This document shows, piece by piece, positions 24,247 through 36,582 of a stretch of DNA of 64,000 bases. The notes beneath the pieces were generated by a model. That model had not been told where the DNA came from, did not search any database, and worked only from the letters and a program-made list of their open reading frames with translations. Made by a program: the position numbers and the translations under genes. This DNA is from Cadophora sp. MPI-SDFR-AT-0126 (lineage: Eukaryota; Ascomycota; Leotiomycetes; Helotiales; Ploettnerulaceae). The stretch is from positions 1,426,001-1,490,000 of the forward strand of contig JAGMVK010000002.1 of NCBI GenBank assembly GCA_020747065.1, in the 5' to 3' direction. The first letter of the stretch is position 1. Each line of letters starts with the position of its first letter.

Positions 24247-25469
24247 ATGGTTTACCCTGACACTTTCCAAGGCTTCCAGATTGAAGACCCTAAGCACTGG
24301 ACCGACTTCAAGCTCAATGAGCTGACTCCAAAGCCTTTTGGTGACTTCGATGTTGATATCAAGATCCAAGCTTGTGGTGTTTGCGCCAGTGATTTGCACA
24401 CCGTCAGTGGTGGATGGGGCGAGCAACATTTCCCATTGTGTGTTGGACATGGTAAGTTCTCTTCTAACACTTCTTCTCCCCTCTCTAGAAGACCTTATCA
24501 ATTTTCTAATACAGCATTTCAGAAATTGTTGGGACAGCTCTTCGCGTTGGTCCTAAAGTTACTCTCATCAAACCTGGCCAAAGAGTTGGTGTAGGCGCAC
24601 AATCCTACTCCTGCCTTAACTGCCGCCAGTGCAAGAACGATAATGAGACCTACTGCCGACATCAATTAGACACCTATGGTGCGAAGTGGCCAGATACCGG
24701 AATTATCTCCCAAGGAGGATACTCTTCTCATGTGCGCACACACGAGCACTGGTAAGATTCCTTCCCCGCAAAACTTCCACTTACTACATAGGCAAAGTAA
24801 GCTGACTGAGTAACGAATAGGGTCTTCCCGATCCCCGATGGCCTCGCAACCACAAAAGCAGCCCCAATGCTCTGCGCCGGTCTCACAGCGTACAGCCCTC
24901 TCGTCCGCAATGGCGCCGGACCCGGCAAGAAGGTCGGCATTGTCGGCATGGGAGGAATCGGGCATTTCGGACTCATGTTCTCGAAAGCTCTCGGCGCAGA
25001 GACATACGCCATCTCCCGCTCACACTCTAAGGAAGCCGACGCAATGAAGATGGGCGCTGATGGGTTCTTGGCTACCGCTGACAAGGACTGGAACAAGGAG
25101 CACATCATGACATTCGACCTGATCATCTGCACGGCCAGTTCGACAGAGGGTATGGATCTCAGTCAGTACCTTGCTCTGTTGGATGTACATGGCAAGTTCG
25201 TTTCTGTTGGTCTGCCAGAGGGCAGTGGACAGGAGGTTAAGGCCCAGGATTTCTTGAGCAATGGGTGCTTGATCGGAGCCAGTCATTTGGGAAGCAGGAA
25301 GGAAGTCCTTGCGATGTTGCAGTTGGCTGTTGACAAGAAGGTTGAGAGTTGGGTTGAGGAGATCAAGATCAGCAAGGAGGGTCTTGCGAGTGCGTTGACG
25401 AGGGTACATAACAATGATGTTAGATATCGGTTTACTCTGGTTGGATATGAGGATGTATTTGGGGCTTAA
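24247..25469 (+). CDS. NADP-dependent alcohol dehydrogenase (ADH6/cinnamyl-alcohol type)
   Basis: Exons 24247-24451, 24523-24751 and 24821-25469 encode 360 residues, the usual length for this family. Introns are 71 and 69 bp with exact phase. Catalytic zinc residues are C46 in GVCASDLH and H68-E69 in VGHE. Structural zinc is C99, C102, C105 and C113 (CLNCRQC...C). The Rossmann motif GMGGIGHFG is followed by SRSHSK in place of the acidic residue of NAD enzymes, pointing to NADP. Such cytosolic enzymes reduce aromatic and branched aldehydes, often for detoxification. The start is well supported by AAAATGG context. Related sequence, a broken zinc-ADH, occurs at 62063-62398, from a different subfamily. 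Confidence 0.93.
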
Positions 25470-26058
25470 CGGGAGAATTTCTGGTGAGCGGTTGGAGTTG
25501 GGTGTGCATATGTGTGGACATACGGGTGGTTGAGTGGCTGTATCAAATTGCCAGTGCGGAAAAGCATGGGGGCGTGGGTTGAATGAATATGTGTTCCAGC
25601 ATTTGACAACAGGATTTAATACAATGTGCTTCTTGCAAGTCATACCCGATTGTGCTCACTTGTTTCACCTACGATTTCTAAGAGTGATTGATTACTTCAC
25701 TTGAAGTTGTTCTGCTCTAGTACTTCACTGGATACCACTGTATCGGACTACGGGTGATTCTCGGACCCTAAAACAAAGAAATAGTCCCTCTCATTACTTC
25801 AACAATAGATTCAGTTTCTTCGTTGGCCGTTCCAAGCTGACGAGACGAGACAAATAAAGACAAGAAAAGACAAGACCCAGAAGAGCATTTCCCATCTTAC
25901 TGTATGCCCTCAGCATTCTCAGTAGTCCGTACATTAGTCTTAAGGACACTGAGCTCTTAGCAAGATCAAAAAAAGCCATCAAAACCCGAGACAAGCCAGG
26001 AAAACACTGCACGAAAGTAAAAGAAAAAAATGTCACATGAAGTAATTTATCATTCTAT
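25470..26058. other. intergenic between ADH and tRNA
   Basis: The 3' region of the ADH gene, then A-rich sequence before the tRNA, whose own 3' flank (reading minus) includes a T-run at about 26022-26030 that could end Pol III transcription. No gene seen. Confidence 0.4.
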
Positions 26059-26129
26059 GAACCACGCAGGGGTCGAACCTACAATCTCTTGATTCGAAGT
26101 CAAGCGCCTTGCCATTGGGCCAGTGGTCC
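26059..26129 (-). tRNA. tRNA-Arg (anticodon TCG)
   Basis: On the minus strand a 71-nt cloverleaf folds without an intron. The acceptor stem is GGACCAC with GTGGTTC (one G.T pair). The D arm has GCC with GGC. The anticodon stem is CTTGA/TCAAG with loop CTTCGAA, giving anticodon TCG. The T arm is GTAGG/CCTGC with loop TTCGACC. The CCA end is not encoded, as is normal in eukaryotes. It decodes CGA-type arginine codons. Confidence 0.92.
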
Positions 26130-27428
26130 TGATGAACGTTTTTGAGGTTCCTTATTCTGGTACTTGAATAAGTTACGGCGGGTTGGAGGAGAAGAAAATG
26201 GGCCCACTGTTTTGAAAACTCTTATGGTGCGAGCAACTGATGATCATACTTTCTATTCATTAGTCAGCAACAATTACGCCCCTCATCGAGTGCCAACGCC
26301 TGCCCCCACGCATGTTTAGAATTAGCAAAGCTATGGAGCTTCGAATTAAGGGAAATTACATCCTGATGACATTTGCTGATGCAAGCAAATAATACAGAGC
26401 TGTGGTATGGTATGTTCAATGCTATTGCTCGAGCTAGACTGGAAGCAGGTCGGAGAGGAGCTCTCATCAGTTTCATGCTCGTTTGGATAGCAGTTGTCTT
26501 ATGATTCCATCGCAATCGACACCAGCATCATGATTACCACTCCATGTTGCGAAAGGCGGGGGAGCTGGACTGCAACCATGAGCTCCAGCAGTAGTTCATT
26601 GCGCTATCATCCTGATCGTCCCGCGTCCTTGGGTCAAACTTCGCGGTTTGGGCAACAAACCGATCAATGCACATTTGACTGGAGTCATCCCGGTGTTTGG
26701 ACCAGATCGCGATCTAACGGTTCTACTGTATCGACAGATGCCAGGGGTCGATAGACCTCCTGGCTGATTCCGTAGCTCCGGAATATGGGAATTGGAGGTC
26801 TGAGGCGATGAGAAAGTCCATGTGCATGGGTGCAAGTATGACGATAGCCGTTTGACGCTGGGAAGAACCAAGTCGCGAGACTCGAACAACGTTCCAATGG
26901 GAACGGAACCCATTTAACAGCTAATATTTTTGTCGCACTGATCTTGCTCTTAGTTATCTTATCTCTTAACAGTTGAGTGCTGGTTGGGTTGCTTAATGCC
27001 GTTAAAGTTTTGTTGAAACAACATTCGAACAAGCCCGCCGGATTCATCGGAAGCGGAAACTCTCCAAATTCTACCTCGTGGTCATTCACCTTTCCGTTCA
27101 AGCTTGGTATCATCGAGTACGTTTTCAAATACCAATGATTGGTTATTGTTCTTATGTAGTTTATCCGACCAGGTCGGAGCTTGTCTCCTTAACTTTTGCA
27201 CTTTTCACCAGCTGCGAGACATCTGAAGCAGACTTGCAGTAGTACATGCAACTTCTACCTCTTTCAGATGTAGGTTCAAACATCCATGGACAGTCCATAA
27301 GATGTTCCGATTCCCCATGTTCTGTGACTTCCCATGTCGTATCGTTTTGGTCGTCAGTCGTTATTTTTTTCGTTACCGGTGACATCAACCGGGGTCACTT
27401 CCAAACTGAGTGATAGATTGACTACATC
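26130..27428. other. intergenic, nothing recognised
   Basis: Contains only short overlapping frames on both strands with no family resemblance. The right end is the promoter of the MFS gene. Confidence 0.45.
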
Positions 27429-29185
27429 ATGGCGACAATTTTGGAAGAGTCTCCCTTTGGCACCAGCATCAGTACAAGTGTTTTTCTGATCACCTCGGAT
27501 GGGAAAACGTTGCAGCTCCCAATCCCATCTTCCTCGCCGAAGGACCCCCTTAATTGGCACCCGGCAAAACGCAAAATAGTACTGGGCAATGTCTTCTTCT
27601 TTGCGATGCTCGCCGTTATGCAGCTCCAGAGTTTGGGAGTTCTTGTTCCAGTCATGGCAATTGATTATCTGCCACAGGTGAGTCATCGAAGGCCAAATTG
27701 TTGCTGTATTTTCTGACTGTGGCAGGGGATCTCAATTCTTGCATTTACACCAATGGCCTCTAGTTCAATGTTATGCGTAGGGCTGTCTCAATTCATTTGG
27801 ATTCCCTTGTCTCTGGCAATTGGAAGACGTCCAGTTTTCTTACTGGCGAATCTTCTCTTGGCAGTGGGATCTATTTATGCCGCTCTTTCGCCAAATTTCT
27901 ACCATCACGTTGCAGCACAGAGCATGCAATCAGTTGCGTCGGGATTTACATTCTCTGCTGCAAGTATAGCATTTCGGTCATGGTTCCATTCGCTTACTTG
28001 TACAGCTTGGCTTGATGTTGCTCGACCTCACTTTCATTCATGAACGGATTATGGTCCTCTCGATTTTCTGGTCTCTTGGCGGAGGAATATCCAATGCCTT
28101 GATCGCAGCAGTTCCGAAACTCGACAGCATTTTCCATACATGGCGAGGTTTCTACCATGTTCTATTTCTGCTTGCCTTGTTTTCATTCATCGTAGCGTTT
28201 TTTCTCTGCCCGGAAACCTACTTTCATCGGCCTCCGCTCGCATTTGACGGACGTATCCTCGTCCAATCAACGGCCGAAAGAGTAACAATTTATGAGAATT
28301 GGAAGGCCATTGGCATGGATAAAGAGCTGCCTGCGCTTCCGAGTACCTGCGCCGAGCTTAAGGTTGATGAATTGAAGGTGTGGGGGCTGGATATACCAAA
28401 CAGGTGGAGACGAATGGGAGCTATCTATCCTCAGATCCTCCTGCTTCTACTCAACCCCTTGGTGTTCTGGGTTATGATACTTAATGCTCTCGCCACCACT
28501 GGAATCTTGGCTTTCGATCTCAGCTATGGAGTCCTGCTCCTTTCGCCGCCATATAGTCTTTCACTCGATAAGGTAGCGTTCATCAAACTCGCTGCCGCGG
28601 CCGGCTCGCTCGCTACTTTCCCTATCACGGGGCTTTTGAATCGTAAGATTACTCGACGGCTAGCGACGAGGAATGGTGGGAGACAAAGCGTCGAGCACTA
28701 CTTGCCTTCGTTCATCCTTCCTGTGATAACTGGATTCTTGGCGCAATTCTTGTATGGACTTGCGGCGCAGCGAAAGTTGCATTGTGGCTGGATTTTTACT
28801 GCTTATGGGTTAATGTACTTCAGCTTTATCTCTCTTTATACTTGCGTAAGCCCCCACTACATGTCTCTTTTACCACGATACTACTAGACTTTTACTAACA
28901 TTGCAGCAGAACAGTCTCTGGGCTGTAGAAGCTTTTCCCTGTTTCGCCGCCGCCAGTCTCGCCGTCGTAATGGGCGTCTCATACGTCCTCCCTTTCGCGC
29001 TATCATTTTTCATCAAGCCATGGGCAGCAAAGGTCGGGCAATGGAGTATGCATGCCACACTAGGTGGGATTATTCTGGGAGTCGGTAGTATTGGAATCCC
29101 AATCGCCATTTTCGGGAAAGAGTGGAGAAGGCGAATTCTGGAGAAGTATGGAAGGATGCAGGGTGGTGCCCTGAGACCGCAATAA
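27429..29185 (+). CDS. MFS transporter (DHA1-like), with a GC-AG intron
   Basis: Exons 27429-27677, 27726-27959, 28006-28845 and 28907-29185 join in phase 0 throughout and give 533 residues. Intron 2 (27960-28005) starts GCAAGT and ends TACAG; the nearby GT at 27964 would shift the frame, so GC is the better donor. Features are SPKDPLNW before the first membrane span, LSLAIGRRPVFLL at the loop 2-3 motif A position, LDLTFIHER in the TM4-5 region, a long central loop (about residues 220-300) and a C-terminal hydrophobic bundle ending in a basic tail. The fold is a 12-span proton antiporter of the plasma membrane; substrate unknown. Its 3' end faces the F-box-type gene only 43 bp away. Confidence 0.83.
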
Positions 29186-29228
29186 ATTTGCGTCTGCATG
29201 CATTGTGGCAGCTTGACGGCTCTTGTTA

Positions 29229-30026
29229 TTAGACACTGATACCCATCCTATAATCACGTTCTTTACCTCGGAAATCCTCTCTCAGCCTGCAGAGATAGAG
29301 ATCTCTCTTCACCGTCCTCGCCGTCACTGCAAATTGAAGACCCATGATATCATCTCCCCACGAAGCATTGTCATCCTTGATCCCGCGCTCTGCGTCCCTT
29401 TCCGTCTCAGCTAGAATGCCCAAAATATCCCTACGAACCCTCAGCCAGCACTTCCGACAATATCTCTTCCTCAACATCTTCAGTTCTCTGCAGTCATCTG
29501 GCTCCGCCGCCTCATAAGCCGAGATCTGGAGCTCCTCGGTACCTCTGTCTCTGATACACATCGAGTACCCAACTCCACCAATTTGCAGATAACAGCCAGG
29601 CGTGTATAGCTTCCTCGCTAGTCCGCAATCGATACAAAATCTCTTCCTGGTCTGTCGAAGAACGGTTGCAAGGCCACCCGATCTCTTGATAGTCCGCATC
29701 TTGTCGGCAAATTTCGATTCGTGGCGGAGACGTAGACAGATGGTGCAGGCTATATATCCACGGGCGACGCATTGCTCCGACTGCTCCAGCTCGCGTAGCT
29801 CTTGTTTCGTATCTGTGGGGATGGTATTCCAGAGCAGTCGACATGTCATTCGGAGGTGATGTTTGCCGGGGAAATCGGCGGGCTTGATATGCCGTGCAAT
29901 TTCTTGCTGTATCTCAACTGGCATATTGAGAAAGCTTGGCTTTGTAGGCTCATTTGGTAGTTGAATGTCCTCTTGGTGAGGAATGTTTATGTTCGGTTCC
30001 ATTGTTTGTTTGATTTTATGCGACAT
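29229..30026 (-). CDS. F-box-type protein with cysteine pairs
   Basis: A single open frame of 265 residues. Residues about 33-60 (LNMPVEIQQEIARHI, then LRMTCRLLWN) resemble the N-terminal part of an F-box, which would bind SKP1 in an SCF ubiquitin ligase. It then has CTICL, CIDCG and CRKC pairs that could bind zinc, and a basic C-terminus; fungal F-box-like proteins of this build are common and uncharacterised. ATG 30026 is the first start; a second in-frame ATG at 30002 begins MEPNINIPHQ and could be used instead. The F-box call rests on a short match. Confidence 0.7.
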   Translation of the reverse strand: MSHKIKQTMEPNINIPHQEDIQLPNEPTKPSFLNMPVEIQQEIARHIKPADFPGKHHLRMTCRLLWNTIPTDTKQELRELEQSEQCVARGYIACTICLRLRHESKFADKMRTIKRSGGLATVLRQTRKRFCIDCGLARKLYTPGCYLQIGGVGYSMCIRDRGTEELQISAYEAAEPDDCRELKMLRKRYCRKCWLRVRRDILGILAETERDAERGIKDDNASWGDDIMGLQFAVTARTVKRDLYLCRLREDFRGKERDYRMGISV

Positions 30027-33000
30027 TGATTTCTTTTCGGCATAGCAATAGCGCTCAAATGTAGGACGTACTCTTGCATTGATAGGGTGCCAACTTTATT
30101 ATTACAAAAAAAAAGGCATTCTGATGGTCCTGGAAGCAATTGAATGGGAGCATATAAAAAATCAGAGGCACGGCGAGGAGTCACTGCAAAGCATTCGACG
30201 TCACATGACGTCAGAAAATATGAGTCCAGCATAACAAAGTCACAGAATCGACCCTGGTCTACATTACTCATCAGACGGGGTCTGATTGTGCCTAACCGCT
30301 TGAACGTTCACGGTTCATCGTAAACGAGCAAGAAGCAGAACGGAAAGGAATGAGCGGTTCCTCCAAAGGCACACCGAGAAGAGGATACTTTGTGACCTCG
30401 GCTGGAATTCAGCTTCGGACCTTCTCTGATCGACAAACGATAAGTAGACGCTTGGAAATAGCCCTTGTAAGATCTCATTCGGTCCGTTCCTCTGTTTCCC
30501 CAGATCTTGACAAGCGAGATGTGAATATGGAGAGAAGACATGGGATGAACGAAGAACATCTCATCAAGAAGGAGCTCACAAGACCAAAATGAGAGGAAAT
30601 CGAGTAAAAGGTTCATATGATAGCCCCTATTGGCTAGATTTAGCCGCAAACAACAAGGACTTCAAACCCCAAGACAGGTGCAAAGCGTCTAGTCCACCGA
30701 GGTGCATCGGGGTGCAAAGCTCCAAGCACTTTCTCCGTAAAATCAACTGACCAAGGGCATCATAATCGGTCCGACATACTTTAGTCACATCTCTTTACAC
30801 AAAAGAGCTGATGTCTAAGGCAGGATAGGAAGGAGGATGAACTTCCGGGCAGGCACGTGATTTGGCCGACCTGTACTCAAGGAGACAGCAGCTGATCCTT
30901 TGACCAGCTGTCAAGATCGCAGCAGGGCATATAAATCTGAATGGACTGTGAGTGCTCGCTTGCATGCATATCAAGCATAAGAAGAGTTATCTGGGTCGAG
31001 TAGCCAGTTGTCAGGTGATGATTTGAACGAGAAAAGGGGGCTCACTTACAAGGTCGCAAAGCTGGGCGACAGGATTTCGTTGCTTGCTCTCCCTATGGTG
31101 GCAAGTCGGCGGATAAAAACCCAGATTCGATGCTCTTTTTCCATCCGAAGTTCTCTGTCTGATACTGCCCTTGTCTCAACCCCCTGCAGCATGTTTCGAA
31201 ACACCTTGCGCTTCTCGAACCAACCAAAGCATGTGCATAGCTAGCAGTGAAACAGAATGGACAAACATCCACACATGGCCTAAGTACCCGTGGCTTGATG
31301 TGCTCAGAACCTGAGAATGACAATTGAATGCTTCGGACATCGTGGATGACTCGAGAAACACACCACGATACAGAGTCACACTTCGACACAATGTCGTACT
31401 GTGGGGTAGCGGATTGAGAAGGGCCGAGAGAGAAAGTACATATTAGTAATAGATCTCAGGCAGGACGAAGGAGGACAGGCCAGTGAGTGATACGTTGCAT
31501 ATTGTGGGGTGCATATCTGGCGGAGATCTTCTGATGAAGCGAAGCCTTGAACCATGAAGGTTTTCGGTTTTGGTGGTCAGTGATCAATGATCAAATGATC
31601 CCTGTGCCACAGGGGATCTGATGGTGGTCCTTGGCATCTTAACAAGTGGCTAGTGAACGCTAAAGAAGCCTGGACTCGATGATTCTCTCGGGCACCTTTC
31701 TGGATGCGGCACCGGGCATGGGCCACGCAGGCGCTGGGAAGTTTGCGAAATCTCCGAAGACACAACGTCGTCCAACCACAAAGCAGAGTCCAGCGTACAT
31801 CAACTTCATCCGGCTACTACTAGTAGTTTCAGACTTTCAACCTCGCTGGAGGCAGTTCGACAGGGACAGCAGTCACAAAGCAGCACAGCACAGCTCAGAA
31901 CAGGTACATCGAAAATACCAGACCATCTCAACCTAATCTTAGTCGTGGGCCATCAATGCTTGACATGCCTAGCCCAGCTTCGTGGTACGAATAGAGCCGC
32001 TTTGCTTAATCCGAACCAGGGGCAACAATCCATGCGTTCGACTACCAGTGCCGTACGACTGGCCGTCCCTCCTTCTCCATGACTTCCTTGTCCGCTTGTA
32101 CCAACCTACACTGCAGTCCAGAGCCCGTAGATAGACGCCACCGTACTACTGTAATTGCCAGGGGAATCTCAATGCTGCTACCCAAGTCCCGAACAAACGA
32201 CATCCCCAGCAAATCCCGGTATATGAAAACAGCCAGTCGAATCAAGTGCCACTCCGCATCCCAAGTCCCGGCTTCCCGCCAGATCGTCTGTTTCGATTCG
32301 GCCCTCCTGGCTCAGGGACCGCCTGACTACTGGTCAGACGTGTGTTCGCTTGCACGGTGCATCTCCTGAAAGTAGAGTATTGAAGCATCCCCAGCTAGCT
32401 TCCGAGGCTTGTGATGGGTCTGATGGCCGTCGTTGGCCGTGGCTCCCTGCACTGGGACAATCCTCATCATGAGTCCAAGTCAATCTTGCTTGGACCACAT
32501 GGTCCGAGAAGCCACCAGGTCACTGATTCAACCGAGGGGGCTCCGTTTAAAGTAGGGGAAGGCGTGGAGACGAGGCGGCAGGATAGTCTGGTTCGACATA
32601 TAAGTGCTGAGGACCGCACCTCTGAGGATAAACTTATCCAGACTGTTGAGTACCCTAATTCCAGTCAGCGCTCGACCTTTGATCGGAATCTCCGTGAGAG
32701 ACAGACCAAGTCATTATTTGTGAGTGTACTTTACTTTACTTTGGTTCGCTAGTCTAGTCGTTGCGAATTCCTCGCGCTTTCCCTTTTGGGTTCTTTGTAA
32801 ACACATTGATGTCATTCACCGACCTCGCCCACAATAACAACTACTTCCTATTGTGTTGGACGAGTGTACAAAGCTCGACACACTTCCACGACTTCTTCCT
32901 TTTTTCCCCCTCCATCCTCCTCATCATCGTTCGTCCTTACATTCTTTCGAAATATTCCTGCGCAAGCAAGCATTCGACCAAGGATTCCGAAACTACTTTC

Positions 33001-33118
33001 CCACAACACAGTCTTCCTGCAACGTCCCTAGTAAGGCTTCAATATACAGTGCTGACCGATCTGCGATTAGTCTACACGCTCTTTTAGAACATCCTACAGC
33101 AGCTGGTACTACTTAACG
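30027..33118. other. 3.1 kb intergenic region
   Basis: Only short unsupported frames. The last 350 bases before the GH55 gene are pyrimidine-rich and likely its promoter and leader. Nothing else is recognised. Confidence 0.5.
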
Positions 33119-35675
33119 ATGGCAATTTCCTCTACCATATTCGCGGCATTGTGCCTTTTCCTCCTCGTCGTCTCTGGCGCCCCTGCTCCGTCCCCAGCTC
33201 CCGCCGCCACGGGCGCTGAAGCCGCAGCAGCAGGCGGTTACTGGCTCGAGTCTATCGCTCGTCAAGGAACTGTAGCATATGGTACCGCTGGGTACCAAGT
33301 CTTCAGAAATGTCAAGGACTTTGGCGCAAAGGGAGACGGCAGTACCGATGACACCGCAGCCATAAACTCTGCCATCACAGCTGGCTCTCGATGCGGTCAA
33401 GGATGCGATTCTACCACTGTAACACCGGCGATCGTGTACTTCCCAGCAGGAACCTATTCCATCTCAGCGCCCCTAATTCAATACTACTACACGCAGTTCG
33501 TCGGCGATGCCACGAATCTTCCTGTCATCAAGGCTACCGCTGGTTTCCAAGGCATGGCTTTGATGGATGCTGACCCATATGCGGATGGAGGCGTGAACTG
33601 GTACACTAATCAAAGTATGTTTCTTCTTATTCTTTTTTTTATTTTAGATCTGCGTTCAAAGCATCAGCTGATGATGTAAACAGACAATTTTTTCCGACAA
33701 ATCCGTAATTTTGTCCTTGATACTACTGCCATGCCGGTCAGCGCCGGTGCCGGTATTCATTGGCAAGTTGCTCAAGCTACAAGTCTTCAGAACATCGTTT
33801 TCAATATGAGAACTGATGGTGGGACTGCGAATGCCCAATTGGTAAGCCGCTCCAGTGAGCTGCGTTTGATCTGCGGGTCGAAAACCAATCTTGTACTAAC
33901 ATGAACCTTAGGGAATCTTCATGGACAATGGTTCGGGTGGTTTCATGACTGATCTGACATTTAATGGTGGAAAGTATGGTGCCTTCTTCGGTTCCCAACA
34001 GTTTACTACCCGCAACTTGACCTTCAACAACTGCCAGACCGCTGTTTTCATGAATTGGAACTGGTGAGTTGTCTTATGGCCTGGGACTTTCAGACACGAG
34101 CTAATACGGCTACTCAGGGCATGGACTTTGTCCGGACTCTCAATTAACAATTGCGGTGTTGGCGTCGACATGGCAAATGGAGGTGCATCTAGCCAGACTG
34201 TTGGATCTGTCCTCCTCGTTGACAGTACTATCTCCAATACTCCAATCGGTGTTTCCACGGTTTATTCAACGAGCGAGGCATCGACAAATGGGTCCCTCAT
34301 TATCGACAACGTCAACTTCTCGCCAAACGTCCCCGTCGCCGTTTCTAACCCTGCGACAAAGGCCACAATTCTGGGAGGAAATACCAAGATCGCATCGTGG
34401 ACACAAGGCCGCAACTACAAGGGAGCCAATTCTGGAAGCGCTGTTCAGGGCCCACAAACTCCTATCACAAAGCCCGCCTTGCTCTTGAATTCTGCCGGTA
34501 ATGTCTTTACGAGATCCAAGCCGCAGTATGAGAATGAGCCTGTTTCTGCTTTTAAGAGCGTCAAGGCTGCAGGAGCAAAGGGTGACGGTGTTACTGATGA
34601 TACGGCTGCTATTCAAGCTCTCTTCAACTCTGTTGGCGCGTCAGATATTGTCTACTTCGATCACGGAGCCTATGTTGTCACAAGCACAGTCAAGGTCCCA
34701 AAGAATATCCGGATCACTGGCGAAATCTGGCCACTCATTATGGCAGGAGGCTCCAGCACATTCAAGGACCAAAACAACCCAAAGCCTGTCTTCCAAGTTG
34801 GTGAGGTTGGTGATGTGGGATCTGTTGAGATGTCGGACCTGATGTTTGAGACTATTGGCCCACAACCAGGTGCGATCATGATGGAGTGGAACGTCAAGGA
34901 GGCCTCGCAAGGTTCCGCTGGCTTATGGGATGTTCACTTCCGTATTGGCGGATCTGCCGGAACTCAATTGCAGTCCAATACCTGCTCCAAGAACCCCACA
35001 GTCACCGCCCCAGCAAACCCAGCTTGCATCGGCGCCTACATGCTTCTCCACATCACCTCAAAAGCCACTGCATACCTCGAAAATACCTGGTTCTGGGTGT
35101 CTGACCATGAATTGGATCTTGCCGACCATAACCAAATCAACATATACAATGGCCGTGGTGTTTTGATCTCATCTGAGGAAGGTCCAGTCTGGCTCTATGG
35201 CACAAGCTCTGAGCATAATGTTCTATACAATTACCAGGTTGCTAATGCTTCCAACGTCTACATGGCTCTCATTCAAACAGAGACTCCATACTTTCAAAGT
35301 AACCCAGATGCCACCACACCTTTCAGATCTCAGGCAATCTACACCGATCCTTCCTTCACCGGCAGCTCGACTGTCAACAAAGCATGGGGTCTGCGAATTG
35401 TGGACTCTGACGATGTCTTCGTCTATGGCGCTGGTCTCTATAGTTTCTTCGACAACTACAGCCAAGTTTGCCTCGATACTGCAAGCTGCCAGGACAATAT
35501 GGTTTCGATCGAGAGCTCTGCTGGTATTCACATGTATGGCTTGTCTACCAAGGCTGCCGTCAACATGGTTACTCTTGATGGTAAGAGCGCTGCCCTGGAC
35601 AAGGACAACCGCAACAACTTCTGTGCTGCTATCTCATACTTTGAGGTAGCTGGTTCCAATACTCCCAAGTGTTAG
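33119..35675 (+). CDS. secreted GH55 beta-1,3-glucanase
   Basis: Exons 33119-33614, 33684-33841, 33912-34063 and 34118-35675 give 787 residues. Introns are 69, 70 and 54 bp with consistent phase (1, 0, 2). Residues 1 to about 20 form a signal peptide (hydrophobic AALCLFLLVVSG), followed by an Ala/Pro-rich linker. Two pectate-lyase-like beta-helix repeats open with near-identical motifs, FGAKGDGSTDDTAA in the first half and AGAKGDGVTDDTAA in the second, the twin beta-helix build of GH55. The family cleaves beta-1,3-glucan from chain ends, in cell-wall remodelling or in attack on other fungi and callose. Length fits the family. Exo or endo mode cannot be told from sequence alone. Confidence 0.92.
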
Positions 35676-36582
35676 GTGTTGTGAAATTTGTCCGGTGGAC
35701 GATGGATGTCCCTTTTCAGTATCTTGACTGGTTGATGAGATACTCTTTCTTCTTGTACATACTTCATATGCATCTTTTGGCATTAGGGGACAGGGCGTTT
35801 GGGGCATTACATGGATCGGAGCATACGACGTCGATTGCCAAGGTCACAAAGAAGGGGAAGGACTTGCATCGTAGCTAGATCGTAAGTAAAACAATGAAGT
35901 ATGTTGTTTGCCAAGAAATGACTTGATGGATCTTGAACTTGAATAATGATCTGCTGACCAAGTCACAGCTGGTCTGTTGTCTGTTCGTTATTCTTCCTGC
36001 TTGAAGGATCTATTAACCGAATTACTAAGAGCAGGCCAGGTAACGGTTGAAGCATACCTTCATATAGGTGGGACCTTGACTTCGATTCTCGATATGGTGG
36101 CAGTCTCCCCCTTACTTGTGCAGAATACAACCGTAAGAATATGGACTGTCCCACTACTTCCTTCATCTCGTAGATATGTGAAATTTGATAGTACCATCAT
36201 TTTCAATTACACCCCTTTAGACCTTCGACTTGCGAGTGAAACATCACTACCTGATTCACCCGAAACAAAAATGCCGATCTCATAGAGTCGTTCGCCTTCC
36301 AATTCGTTTTGTTTTCGACTGCCCCTGAATACTTTGGACCCACAATTCAGTCACGTGTGCCGTTGCCTTAGCGATCATTCTGGTAGCGATTGCCGGCGAT
36401 AAAAGTAGATCGAAGGAGGCAATTCAATCGCGCTTCACCATACCATACACCACATTTCAACTTTTGCGAACGATACCACTACAGTGAGGGGCTTCTGTTC
36501 CAACACACGACCGCCTTTCGATAACATATAAGCCACTGAAACTCTCGGTCTACCATAATTCCCCTCCCCCAACTGCGTCGAG
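35676..36582. other. intergenic between GH55 and EB1 genes
   Basis: No gene supported. Contains the GH55 3' region and the EB1 promoter with a pyrimidine-rich stretch just before 36583. Confidence 0.5.

Noticed and set aside
27964..28005. Canonical GT-AG reading of MFS intron 2
   Set aside because: It shifts the frame and stops within about 15 codons; the GC donor four bases earlier keeps phase and the LDLTFIHER block.
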